The notes beneath the pieces are model-generated. The model was given only the letters and a program-made list of their open reading frames with translations, did not search any database and had not been told where the DNA came from. Both the position numbers and the translations under genes were made by a program. A DNA stretch of 64,000 nucleotides from Mycolicibacterium doricum. Lineage in GTDB: Bacteria; Actinomycetota; Actinomycetes; Mycobacteriales; Mycobacteriaceae. Positions 18,553-27,206 of this stretch are shown here, one piece after another (positions within the stretch are counted from its first letter, which is position 1; each line of letters starts with the position of its first letter). Location of the stretch: positions 2,976,001 to 3,040,000 of the forward strand of contig NZ_AP022605.1 in NCBI RefSeq assembly GCF_010728155.1, in the 5' to 3' direction.

Positions 18553-19934
18553 CCGACGCCGTTCACCGACGGCATTCGGCACCACCCGCCAAGCCTGGAA
18601 CGGCCTGGGTGCGGCGACAAGCCGAGCAAAGCGAATCAGCCCGAGTTGGTTGTCGGCGGCGAAGGCGATCACCCACCATCCGTATCCTCGGGGACGATGA
18701 TGCTTCTTGGCGATGAATCCCGCCAGCCGCATCATCGCGTAGGTTCTGATCGTGGAGAACTGCTGAATCGAGTTTCCATACCGGAAGTACCCGGCCCATC
18801 CCCGTAGGAAGCGATTGACGTCTCCCACGATGTAGTTCACCGGCAGCATCGTGCGCCGCCGACCCGTGAGCTCACGAATCCGGTTGCGTGCGTGCTGCAT
18901 CGCTTTGCCCGCGGGCCAGCGAGCGAGGAAAGTGGCACCTTTGCCGCCGGTGCGCCTGCGCGCACGCACCCACCGATGGTGGAAGCCGAGGAAATCAAAA
19001 CCCTCACCTCCCTCGGCCAGGTGCACGATCCTCGTCTTGGCCGCCTTCGGTTCCAGCCCGAGTTCGGCCAACAGTGCCCTCAGTTGCGCCAGCGCGGCCT
19101 GAGCCTGCTCACGCGAACGGCACATCACCACGGCATCGTCGGCGAACGGACCAGCACCCCGTGTGCCCGCACATCCCACGACCGGTCAATCCGGTGCAGG
19201 TACACGTTGCACATCAAGGGGCGTGACCACGCCGCCCTGTGGGGTTCGGGTCACCTCGCGCCGGAGCGCACCGTTGCTCATCACCCCTGCACGCCGCATC
19301 GCGCGCAGCAGTGTGAGCACGGCCTGATCGCACACGCGCGTTCCTCGACCGCCTGCATCAACTTATCGTGCGGAATCGCCGACAAACAGTTCGCGATGTC
19401 CGTCTCAACCACCCACCGGCGACCTCGCCAGGCCTGGTCTACGAGAACCTGTAGAGCGTCGTGCGCAGCTCGCTTCGGGCGGAACCCGAACCAGCACGGC
19501 ATGAAGTCGGCCTCGAAGATCGGCTCGAGCACGATCTTGCACGCGGCCTGCACAATCCGGTCTCCAACAGCGGGAATCGACAACGGGCGCTGCTCGGTCG
19601 TGCCCGGCTTCGGGATGACCACCCGACGCGTCGGCAACGGCCGATACGACCCGTTCCGCAATTCGAGGGCCAGCTCGTCGAGCAGCCGGACGATCCCGTA
19701 CTGCTGTTCGATCTGATCCAGCGTGGTCTCGTCGACGCCCGGAGCGCCATTGTTGGAGCGCACCGCGACCCACCCGCGCCACAGGACATCTCTGCGGCAG
19801 ATCTCGTCCCGCAACGCATCAAACCGTCGCCCGGGGTCGGCCTTGGCCGCCCGGTAAAGCGCATGCTGCAGGGCACGCACCGGATCCGCAGGCGCGGACC
19901 CCGAAACGATGGGACTAGCCGAAACGGCACTCAC
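18550..19934 (-). pseudogene. Group II intron reverse transcriptase/maturase, frameshifted
   Basis: The N-terminal part (from a GTG at 19934) gives PGVDETTLDQIEQQYG, RRVVIPKPGTTEQRPLSIPA and the first catalytic Asp in VVETDIANCLSAIPHDKL. The C-terminal part gives FADDAVVMC (the YADD box, Tyr to Phe), FDFLGFHHRW and a maturase X/thumb region ending RPFQAWRVVPNAVGERRR. Between them three single-base changes break the frame: an insertion near 19335, an insertion near 19215 and a deletion just before FADD near 19147. With all three corrected, the normal motif (TPQGGVVTPLMCNVYLHR) is restored. The enzyme is therefore a recent pseudogene. Confidence 0.85.
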
Positions 19935-20577
19935 CGGGCACCTCCACAACACGCAACACGCATCGACGAAGCAGCGGCCCTTCCCTCCCCGGCGGTTATG
20001 TTGTCCGCTCGGCTCAACCAGTACTATGGCCGCCTCCGACACCCTTCCGGCTGGCCACTCGTTTCCCGAGGTCATCGGTTATCAAGCGCCACGCTCGAGC
20101 AACACCATCCCGCAGATCACCGGGCCGGGGAGGGCCTCACCAGTTCCCGCCGCCACTATCTGAACGTTCCGCGCCCCATACGCCGGGGAGTCCTTCAGCG
20201 TCTGCACTTCCAGGTCTTCAACGCCTTCCATGGCCTTCACCCCAATTTCGGGGGCTCGGCACTCCCTGCTCCCCACCCTCACCGGGCGGAACCTCTAACG
20301 ACGCCGCAGGCTTCGCGTCATGCTACGGACCGCTCAGTCGCTTCCCCTTTCAAGGACTTTCGACACTGGGCTTCCACCTGATCCGTTTCCAAACCAAGCC
20401 GCCAGTCTGCTACCGGGCCTCCTGGCAACTACCCGGACCGGACTTACACCGGCAAGCGACGACGAGCTTACGATCACAGGCCACCTACACAAGGCCACCC
20501 GCAATCTGCTGGTCGCACGAACTATTGAGGCCCGCGTGCGCTGGCTTTCGTGTCGTGCGCTATCACATACGCCATAG

Positions 20578-21069
20578 CTACGAATCTCCATCGGCTATCA
20601 CCGATTCGCCCGCCAACAGGTGTGCGGCGACGACCGGCATTCGGTACGGGTCTAGGTCGGCCTCCGCGTAGGCCACGCCCGTGCGCTCGCTGCTGTTGAT
20701 GTACCAGTACAGAGCGCGAATTCCGTTGGGCCGGTGCTGTTGTGCCATTTGTCGCGCATGGTCCGTACGGATCAGCCACACGTGATCCCGAGACAGGTCA
20801 GCACCAGCGAGCCATTGCGCTTGGCAGGTGTCAGGGAAATTCAGACCAAATATCGGCTTACCGCCAGGCTGTTGCGACTTGGGTACTAGTACGGATTTCA
20901 CCTGGATAGTCGCAGCCACCTTGGTACCGGGTACGTACATCACCAGATCAATCCCCGAATCGGTGGTCAATCGTGCGCTATCGATCCCGTACTTGAGCAA
21001 CTGATATTGCACCAGCAATTCACCGGCTGCCCCGATGTGCTGAGTCTTGATTACTGCCGGACTGGTCAC
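20578..21069 (-). CDS. PD-(D/E)XK-like nuclease-fold protein
   Basis: A 163-residue protein whose GTG start overlaps the stop of the serine recombinase gene (GTGA). The order of motifs is that of restriction-endonuclease-like folds: Glu in HIGAAGELLVQYQLLKYGID, Asp in TDSGIDLVMYVPG and Gln-x-Lys in ATIQVKSV. The rest (DHVWLIRTDHARQ, GIRALYWYINSS) is unassigned. No known partner methylase or helicase is nearby. Coupling to a recombinase suggests a two-gene mobile unit, or cargo with a defence or maintenance role. The family call rests on three motifs; activity is unproven. Confidence 0.65.
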   Translation of the reverse strand: MTSPAVIKTQHIGAAGELLVQYQLLKYGIDSARLTTDSGIDLVMYVPGTKVAATIQVKSVLVPKSQQPGGKPIFGLNFPDTCQAQWLAGADLSRDHVWLIRTDHARQMAQQHRPNGIRALYWYINSSERTGVAYAEADLDPYRMPVVAAHLLAGESVIADGDS

Positions 21070-21752
21070 GCCGTCTCCCCCGTCTTCGCCTTCGCCTGTT
21101 GGCGGGCCAATACCTTGCTTACCGTGCTGGCGTACCATGCCTTGCCACCTTGGGCGGTAGCGATCCCGTCACGGGTCAGTCCGTCAGCGATCCCGCGCAG
21201 CGATGCGCCTTCGACTCGCTCGGTCACGATTCGCGACACAATCTCAGCCGGTAGCGCCGATGGCCTGCCAAGGCGCACACCTTGCGCTCGCTTCACCGCC
21301 AGCGCCTCGCGGGTTCGCTCGCTAATGCGGTCGCGCTCGAATCGGGCCACAGACGCGAACATGGATAGTTGCAGCTTGCCCGCCGCGGTAAACGTGTCAA
21401 TATCCATGTCACCTAACACGATTCCCCACCCGTGACGTGTCGCGAAGTCCTCTTCGATTTCGAGAGCCACGCGCACGTTGCGAGCCAATCGGTCGAGCTT
21501 GGCGACAATCAGCCGGTCGGCCTTATCGCTGGCCAGGTCAGCCAGTGCGCGTTTGAGTGCTGGTCGCTGATCGATGCGCTTGGTTACGCTCACGTTCTCG
21601 TCTACGTACTCACCAACGATTTCGTAACCGTTTTGGGCAGCGATACGGGTACAGGCCGCCCGCTGCGCCTCTACCGACGTGGCCTGATCGTCTGTGGACA
21701 CGCGCAGATACATCACGGCGCGGCTGCCGGTGCGCTTGCCGGGTGCGGTCAT
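21066..21752 (-). CDS. Small serine recombinase (resolvase/invertase family)
   Basis: A 228-residue protein. The resolvase catalytic domain is complete: the nucleophile Ser in VMYLRVSTDDQ, then ADRLIVAKLDRLARNVRVAL with its Arg residues, and QLSMFASVARFERDRISERT leading into the E helix. A C-terminal Hin-like helix-turn-helix (GRPSALPAEIVSRIVTER to WYASTVSKVLAR) binds the recombination site. I chose the ATG at 21752, where the resolvase N-terminus begins; upstream codons belong to the interrupted intron. The gene overlaps the nuclease-like gene downstream. The element's left end lies near 21775, inside a group II intron reverse transcriptase. Confidence 0.92.
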   Translation of the reverse strand: MTAPGKRTGSRAVMYLRVSTDDQATSVEAQRAACTRIAAQNGYEIVGEYVDENVSVTKRIDQRPALKRALADLASDKADRLIVAKLDRLARNVRVALEIEEDFATRHGWGIVLGDMDIDTFTAAGKLQLSMFASVARFERDRISERTREALAVKRAQGVRLGRPSALPAEIVSRIVTERVEGASLRGIADGLTRDGIATAQGGKAWYASTVSKVLARQQAKAKTGETA

Positions 21753-21774
21753 GGTCGGACCGTACACCAAACGC

Positions 21775-22520
21775 CCCATAGGTCGAAGACGTAGTGGAGG
21801 TACACGTTGGCCAGCAACGGCGACGCGGAGCCGCCCTGCGGTGCACCACCCACGCTCTCCGACCATTCCCCGTCCTCAACGGCTCCCGCGCTCAACCATT
21901 TCCGGATGAGCCGCAGGACCCGTTGATCCGCGATCCGGTGCTCGAGAAACTTCTCCAGCCAACTGTGATCAAGCTGGTTGAAGAAATTGCGGACATCCGC
22001 GCCGAGCACCCAGTTCACTTTCCTGCGTTCGATCCCAACCGCGAGCGCATCCAACGCGTGATGCGGGCCGTGTCCTGGCCGGAACCCGTAGGAAACCCCC
22101 TGAAATCCGCCTCGTAGACAGCGTTCAATACCTCGACGACGGCCCGCTGGACGATCTTGTCCTCCAGCGAGGCGATACCGAGCGGTCGCTGCCGCCCGTC
22201 CGCCTTCAGGATGTACACGCTCCGTGACGGTTTCGCGTGGTAGCGCCCACTGTGCAGCCGTGCGTGCAAGTCGTCGAGGTTGGCCCCCAACTCATGCCGA
22301 TAGACCCCCACGTCACCCCGTCCACTCCCGGCGCGGCCTTCCGGCGAAGCGCCCAGAACGCCGCCCGCAGGCGATCGACGGTGACATGGTGCAGCAGCGC
22401 CGTGAACCGCACGTCATTATCCTGTCGTGCTACCTGACGCACACGATCCAGCGCACTTGGCACGCCTGGTCCGGCCCTGTGTCCAGAGCGTGTTTCGCTG
22501 GCCGTGTTCCCCTTGGTCAT
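21775..22520 (-). pseudogene. Second group II intron reverse transcriptase, frameshifted and 3'-truncated
   Basis: Three frames carry consecutive parts of one maturase: RFTALLHHVTVDRLRAAFWA with APGVDGVTW; then HELGANLDDLHARLHSGRYH, SRSVYILKADGRQRPLGIAS and LEDKIVQRAVVEVLNAVYEA; then VNWVLGADVRNFFNQLDHSW (catalytic Asp) and GGAPQGGSASPLLANVYLHY, ending at FDLWG. The YADD box and everything after it are absent, because the serine-recombinase element begins there. At least two frameshifts precede the truncation. Confidence 0.85.
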
Positions 22521-23072
22521 GCCCCCTTCCCTCCATCACCTCCGCCGCCACGGACGTGGCCTTGTTCAGCGACTTCGCAGGTACTACGGGCATGTCCGAC
22601 TTCCCACGCTCTTGCATCTCCGGCATGCCGCCTCAACGTTCCCCCAGCGGCCCGCCCCTCGATCAACGACGGCGGGCAAGACATGGGATCTCCCGGTTCT
22701 CACGCATGAAGATTCCGTACATGCACAGGTTCTCTGACCGCGCGGGGTCCATCGACGACTCGCGATAGCGCAGCCGACGATGTTGCCTTCCGCCAAGTTC
22801 GACGACGTCGGCACCCCCGGACTCTCTCATTTCGTGGCTCAATAGCCCACCCCTGTCCAACGCTTCGCTGCGCCCTCACGGAACGCCGACGCATGGCTCG
22901 GGGCCACCGTCGACCGCTACTCCTTCGATGTAGAGCTCTCACATCTCCTTCTTCATGCCGGTTTATCCCGGCGCTTTCCGAACTTACGAGCGAGACCACC
23001 GACGCGACGCGCCGGTGGTCCTACAACTGGCAACCCCGGTAGTCCCATCACCCTGGCAAAATCAGGGCACAC
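21775..23072 (-). mobile_element. Second group II intron, 5' part only (intron 2)
   Basis: The minus strand starts GTGTGCCCTG at 23072, a GUGYG boundary 28 bp past the 3' end of tRNA-Leu. It runs through the conserved leader of this intron class (GCACCGGGATAAACCGGTATGAAG-like stretch near 22960; a pseudo-peptide MRENREIP near 22690) into the reverse transcriptase. No domain IV-VI part is found, since the copy is cut at about 21775 by the recombinase/nuclease unit. Intron 1 downstream is a different intron type. Confidence 0.75.
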
Positions 23073-23099
23073 TGGTCCTAAGCTCATGGAACACGTCGG

Positions 23100-23173
23100 T
23101 GCCCCCAGTCGGACTCGAACCGACACTTGGCGGATTTTAAGTCCGCTGCCTCTGCCAATTGGGCTATGGGGGC
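23100..23173 (-). tRNA. tRNA-Leu (anticodon UAA)
   Basis: A cloverleaf can be drawn: acceptor GCCCCCA / TGGGGGC, D arm GCCC...GGC, anticodon stem GCGGA / TCCGC with loop CTTAAAA (anticodon TAA), T arm GTCGG TTCGAGT CCGAC, discriminator A. The variable region is only about five bases (CAAGT), unlike the long arm usual for bacterial tRNA-Leu. CCA is not encoded. A group II intron starts 28 bp downstream. Confidence 0.9.
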
Positions 23174-23541
23174 GTTGCAGCTCAGACCCTATTCCATCTC
23201 CTCGCGCAGCCAGCGGGCGTCGCCGAAGGTTGGCGCTGTCCGCTGACCACTGCGGCGTCGACTCCGCGGCGCTGGACGCGTCGAGGCCCAGCCCCGGTCG
23301 GCGAACGAACTCCGGCACCGGGGTAGCCGTGAACATCAATATTTGAGAAGGGGCTGGCTGGCAGCAGAGTCGGATCGAGTGAACAGCTCGGACAGGCGCG
23401 CTTCCAGATGGGAGCAGGAGCGTCACCAGCGAGCTTCGCCGCCGGCCTCATGGGCTCAACAAGAATTCGGCCACATCCCAATTTCGCCTCCGCGGCAGCC
23501 CCCGGATGGGATGATCGATTGGACGGAACGGAAGGAACGCC
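23174..23541. other. Intergenic region before the R2-like gene
   Basis: These 368 bp hold the upstream regions of tRNA-Leu (leftward) and the R2-like gene (rightward). I see no conserved small gene. GGAAGGAACGCC just before the ATG at 23542 is the ribosome site of the R2-like gene. Confidence 0.5.
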
Positions 23542-24546
23542 ATGTCCGAACTAAAGACGCCGACCGCTGTATTACACGAAGGCCCCCGCAGTCTGTCGGA
23601 AGCCGAAACCGCCGATATCGAACGGCAAGACCTGAAGGGAATTCGCCAGGTCGACATCGACGACGTCATCGAGTATGTGCACCACGGCCTGAGGAAACTC
23701 CCTGACTTCGAAACCCTGTACCGCAAATACCTCAAGCAGCGGTGGGACGTCTACGAACTGGACTTCACCCAGGACCGCATCGACTGGACCGAGAAGATGA
23801 CCGAGGAGGAGAGGGAGTCCTTCGTCGGGATCGCGTCGGGATTTCATCACGGCGAACGGCAGGTGGAGATCGAGCTGCCGGTGTTCATGATCGGCGCCAC
23901 TGAGGAGGAGAAGCTCCACATCGCCGCCCAGATCGAGGACGAGGCTCGACACACGGTGTTCTTCGACCGGTTCTACCGCGAGGTGGTGGGTATCGGGGGC
24001 GCCGACATCATGGAGGTGCTCGACCGTACCTTCCCGTGGGTGCAGGAAACGTTCGTCGGTCCGTTCGGATTGCTCGCATATCAGGCGGACGAACTGCGCA
24101 GAAATCCCTATGACCAGCGTGCTCGCGTCCGGTACGGGACGACCTACTTCCTGTGGATCGAGGGTGTGCTTGCGCTGTCGGTCATGAAGGTCACCCTGTC
24201 CTACGCGCGCTGGCGCGGTTTCCTTCCCGCGTACTACACCGGGTTCACCGCGACGTGCCGTGACGAGTCGCGACACGTGCAAGGCGGTATGCGGTACCTC
24301 CAGGACGCGGTGCGGCGTGACCCGACGATGTTGAAGGAGATCCACGACACACTCAACACCATCCTGATGATCAGCGGCGTTTCCAGCCGGACGTTGTACT
24401 ACGAACCGCTGGGTTGGACCGAAGACGAAGTTCGTGTCCTGCTGATCCAACAGCTTCGTCGAAAGATGAACGACGTCGGCATTTCTCTGTCCCAGGAGTT
24501 GGACGACCTGCTCGTGCAGATCCAGCCGGTGCTGGCAGGGGGCTGA
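23542..24546 (+). CDS. R2-like diiron protein (R2lox / ribonucleotide reductase beta superfamily)
   Basis: A 334-residue ferritin-like protein. Metal ligands can be read as Glu105 (HHGERQVEIELP), Glu134 and His137 (EDEARHTVFF), a Glu in LWIEGVLALS, and the Glu and His of CRDESRHVQGG. This spacing and the VEG.LAL-type helix are those of the R2-like ligand-binding oxidases (M. tuberculosis Rv0233) rather than of a class I RNR subunit; no RNR large-subunit gene is near, and the C-terminal tail lacks the R1-binding signature. The next gene, 2 bp later, is an SCP2 protein. R2lox proteins bind a long-chain fatty acid at the metal site, which fits a lipid-carrier partner. Confidence 0.82.
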   Translation: MSELKTPTAVLHEGPRSLSEAETADIERQDLKGIRQVDIDDVIEYVHHGLRKLPDFETLYRKYLKQRWDVYELDFTQDRIDWTEKMTEEERESFVGIASGFHHGERQVEIELPVFMIGATEEEKLHIAAQIEDEARHTVFFDRFYREVVGIGGADIMEVLDRTFPWVQETFVGPFGLLAYQADELRRNPYDQRARVRYGTTYFLWIEGVLALSVMKVTLSYARWRGFLPAYYTGFTATCRDESRHVQGGMRYLQDAVRRDPTMLKEIHDTLNTILMISGVSSRTLYYEPLGWTEDEVRVLLIQQLRRKMNDVGISLSQELDDLLVQIQPVLAGG

Positions 24547-24548
24547 CC

Positions 24549-25034
24549 ATGACGTCGCCGATATTCTTCAGTCCGTCATGGGCCGAGGCCGTGGGGAAGG
24601 CGCTCGAGGCCGGCCCCGACGAAGCAACCCTCGCCGGGAAACTGCCGGAGTACTGGGATTTCTGCAACCTGATCCGCTACACGTACCGCTCCTCGTGGGC
24701 GCTCGGCGTCCGCGATCTGCCCGCGGAGCTGGGCGGTGGTGAGCGCTATCTCGTGGTGGCGTGGGGCGACGGTCATGTCACGGATTGCCGCATTGTCGAC
24801 GGTTCCGAGACGGCGGACGCTACCTACGTTCTGGCCGCCGACTTCCGAGACTGGAAAGCGTTGCACGAAGGCTACGACGCACTGCGGACGGTGATGTATC
24901 GAAAGCTTTTGTTGGAGCGCGGCGATCTGCTGGAGTTCTTCAAAGCCATTTACTTCTTCGTCGAGTCGCTGGCGCTGATCGCCAAGGTGCCCACCAGCTT
25001 TCCCGCAAACGCAGAAGCCCTCGCCCCTACCTGA
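24549..25034 (+). CDS. SCP2 lipid-carrier family protein
   Basis: A 161-residue protein beginning 2 bp after the R2-like stop, so the two are co-transcribed and probably coupled. The SCP2 core is recognisable (ERYLVVAWGDGHVTDCRIVD, then ATYVLAADFRDWKALHEGYD and LEFFKAIYFFVESLALIAKV), preceded by a 45-residue helical N-terminus. It would bind an acyl chain or sterol. This is the second diiron/SCP2 pair in the window; the proteins are not close in sequence to those at 8.4-10.7 kb. Confidence 0.75.
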   Translation: MTSPIFFSPSWAEAVGKALEAGPDEATLAGKLPEYWDFCNLIRYTYRSSWALGVRDLPAELGGGERYLVVAWGDGHVTDCRIVDGSETADATYVLAADFRDWKALHEGYDALRTVMYRKLLLERGDLLEFFKAIYFFVESLALIAKVPTSFPANAEALAPT

Positions 25035-25042
25035 CCGTCTTC

Positions 25043-25076
25043 AAAGTCTGGGTTGCGGCAAAGTCTGGGTTGCGGC
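25043..25076. repeat. 17-bp perfect tandem duplication
   Basis: AAAGTCTGGGTTGCGGC occurs at 25043-25059 and 25060-25076, in the gap between the SCP2 gene and the acyl-CoA synthetase. It is a simple duplication with no known role. Confidence 0.8.
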
Positions 25077-25226
25077 GCAGGAAGGCCAAGCCGCCGTGTC
25101 AGCCCCGCCCCCTGAGAATGGACCGCGTCGTGGTCCGTCTGCGGGCCGGATGTGCCGTTCTGTGGCATTTTCGGGCACTTTTGTGTCTTCTCACCGGGTC
25201 GGTGCCGATCGGTATACCGTGCCGAT

Positions 25227-27104
25227 ATGAGCGGTTATCGAGACCTTTTCAGGGCCAGCATCGACGAACCGGAGAAGTTCTGGGCGAAGGCCGCCGAGGC
25301 AGTCACCTGGACGCGCGAGCCGACCCGCGTCCTCGACGACACCAACCCGCCGTTCTACCGCTGGTTCCCTGACGGCGAGCTGAATACCTGCGTGAACGCC
25401 TTGGACCGCCACGTCGACGACGGCCGCGGTGATCAGGCCGCGCTGATCTACGACTCGCCCGTCACCGGCGCCAAACGCACCTACACCTACCGAGAATTGC
25501 TCGATCAGACCGCACGGTTCGCCGGCGCACTGCGCGGGCTGGGCGTCCAGAAGGGCAACCGCGTCGTCATCTACCTCCCGATGGTGCCCGAGGCGCTGAT
25601 CGCGATGTTGGCGTGCGCCCGCTTGGGCGCGGTGCACTCCGTGGTCTTCGGGGGATTCGCCGCTCATGAACTCGCCACACGCATCGACGACGCCAGGCCC
25701 ACCGCGGTGGTCTCGGCCTCCTGCGGTGTCGAACCGACCCGCACCGTCGAGTACAAACCGATGCTCGACGCCGCACTGGACATGGCCGAGCACAAACCGG
25801 CCGCTTGCGTCATCCTGCAGCGCGATCGTCACCGCTGCGAGCTCACCGCCGGACGTGACCACGACTGGACCGACCTGATCGCCGGCGCCGAGGCCGTCGA
25901 CCCTGTGCCGGTGGCCGCCACCGACCCGCTCTACGTCCTCTACACCTCGGGCACCACCGGCAAGCCCAAGGGCATCGTCCGCGACAACGGCGGCCATGCC
26001 GTCGCGCTGTTGTGGAGCATGCGTCACATCTACGACACCCAGCCTGGCGACGTGTACTGGGCCGCCTCGGATGTCGGCTGGGTGGTCGGGCACTCGTACA
26101 TCGTGTACGCGCCATTGCTGTTGGGCGCCACAACCGTTCTCTACGAAGGCAAACCGGTCGGCACCCCGGACGCGGGCGCGTTCTGGCGGGTCGCCGCGGA
26201 GTACGGGGTGAAGGCGCTGTTCACCGCGCCGACGGCCATCCGCGCGATCAAGAAGGACGATCCGCAAGGCCGTCAGCTGGGCCGCTACGACCTGTCGAAA
26301 CTCGAATACCTCTTCCAGGCCGGCGAGCGGCTCGACCCGGACACATACCAGTGGGCGTCGGACAAGCTCGGCATCCCGGTGATCGATCACTGGTGGCAGA
26401 CCGAGACCGGCTGGGCGATCGCCGCCGACCCGATGGGCGTCGAACCAATGCCGGTGAAGCCCGGATCGGCGACGCTGCCGATGCCCGGATACGACGTCCG
26501 GGTCCTGCGTTCAGACGGCTCGGAGTGCTCTGCGAACGAAGAAGGCGCGATCTGTGTGAAGCTGCCGCTGCCGCCCGGCACGCTGCCGACGCTGTGGGGT
26601 GACGACGACCGTTACATCGCGTCGTATCTGCGCGCGTTCCCGGGTTACTACCTGACCGGCGACGGAGGCTACATCGACGAGGACGGCTACTTGTTCGTGA
26701 TGGGCCGCACCGACGACGTAATCAACGTGGCGGGTCACCGGATGTCGACGGGCGCGATCGAGGCGGTGCTCGCCGCACATCCTTCCGTCGCCGAATGCGC
26801 GGTGATCGGGGTGGCCGACGAGATCAAGGGGCAGGTCCCGCGAGGGTTCGTGGTCCTCAAGACCGGCGCCGACGCGGAGGGGATCGAAGCGCAGCTCGTC
26901 GCGACTGTGCGCGACTACATCGGTGCCGTGGCGGCTTTGAGGCAGGTCGACGTGGTCCCCGCGCTGCCGAAGACCCGCTCGGGCAAGATCCTGCGCAAGA
27001 CGATGCGCGGTATCGCCGAGGGGCGCGACGAGCCGCTTCCCTCGACGATCGAAGACGAGGCGGTGCTGGACAATCTTCAGCCGGTGCTGCGTGAGAAGCG
27101 GTAG
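25227..27104 (+). CDS. prpE: Propionyl-CoA synthetase (acetyl-CoA synthetase family)
   Basis: A 625-residue ANL-superfamily ligase that activates propionate (or acetate) with ATP to the acyl-AMP and then acyl-CoA. Motifs in order: YTSGTTGKPKGI near 238 (P-loop), HWWQTETGWAI (A5), TGDGGYIDEDGY (A7), GRTDDVINVAGHRMSTG (A8) and PKTRSGKILRKTM near 583 with the catalytic, acetylatable Lys. The pattern DVGWVVGHSYIVYAPLL and WWQTETG are those of PrpE-type short-chain enzymes. The ATG at 25227 follows a CGGTATACCG palindrome (25213-25222). Propionyl-CoA arises from odd-chain and sterol catabolism, in line with the lipid genes nearby. Confidence 0.92.
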   Translation: MSGYRDLFRASIDEPEKFWAKAAEAVTWTREPTRVLDDTNPPFYRWFPDGELNTCVNALDRHVDDGRGDQAALIYDSPVTGAKRTYTYRELLDQTARFAGALRGLGVQKGNRVVIYLPMVPEALIAMLACARLGAVHSVVFGGFAAHELATRIDDARPTAVVSASCGVEPTRTVEYKPMLDAALDMAEHKPAACVILQRDRHRCELTAGRDHDWTDLIAGAEAVDPVPVAATDPLYVLYTSGTTGKPKGIVRDNGGHAVALLWSMRHIYDTQPGDVYWAASDVGWVVGHSYIVYAPLLLGATTVLYEGKPVGTPDAGAFWRVAAEYGVKALFTAPTAIRAIKKDDPQGRQLGRYDLSKLEYLFQAGERLDPDTYQWASDKLGIPVIDHWWQTETGWAIAADPMGVEPMPVKPGSATLPMPGYDVRVLRSDGSECSANEEGAICVKLPLPPGTLPTLWGDDDRYIASYLRAFPGYYLTGDGGYIDEDGYLFVMGRTDDVINVAGHRMSTGAIEAVLAAHPSVAECAVIGVADEIKGQVPRGFVVLKTGADAEGIEAQLVATVRDYIGAVAALRQVDVVPALPKTRSGKILRKTMRGIAEGRDEPLPSTIEDEAVLDNLQPVLREKR

Positions 27105-27206
27105 CGACCGCTTCTATCCCGGTATCGCCAAACAACTTTGGCCACTTCGGTTTCTGCTGTCACAATTCGCGGTGTTTTGTCGGCGGTTCGAACTAGTGTT
27201 CGAGGT

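Larger units (their letters stand above)
18480..20518 (-). mobile_element. Group II intron with decayed maturase gene (intron 1)
   Basis: The minus strand begins GTGCGACC at 20518, the GUGYG 5' end of group II introns. It continues through a structured stretch of about 580 bases typical of domains I-III (including GTAAGTCCGG and GAAAGTCCTTGAAAGGGG), then a reverse transcriptase gene, then a domain V hairpin at 18519-18552. The 3' end after domain VI is estimated near 18480 and is not fixed by sequence alone. The intron sits about 60 bp downstream of the PD-(D/E)XK-like gene. Its maturase has three frameshifts. Confidence 0.8.

Noticed and set aside
22663..22970. Small protein containing MRENREIP upstream of the intron 2 reverse transcriptase
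   Set aside because: This sequence recurs upstream of this class of group II intron maturases and reflects conserved intron RNA, not a protein gene.
18480..23100. Integration of a genomic island into tRNA-Leu with duplicated tRNA 3' end
   Set aside because: No second copy of the tRNA 3' sequence was seen at the left side; group II intron insertion explains the junction better.
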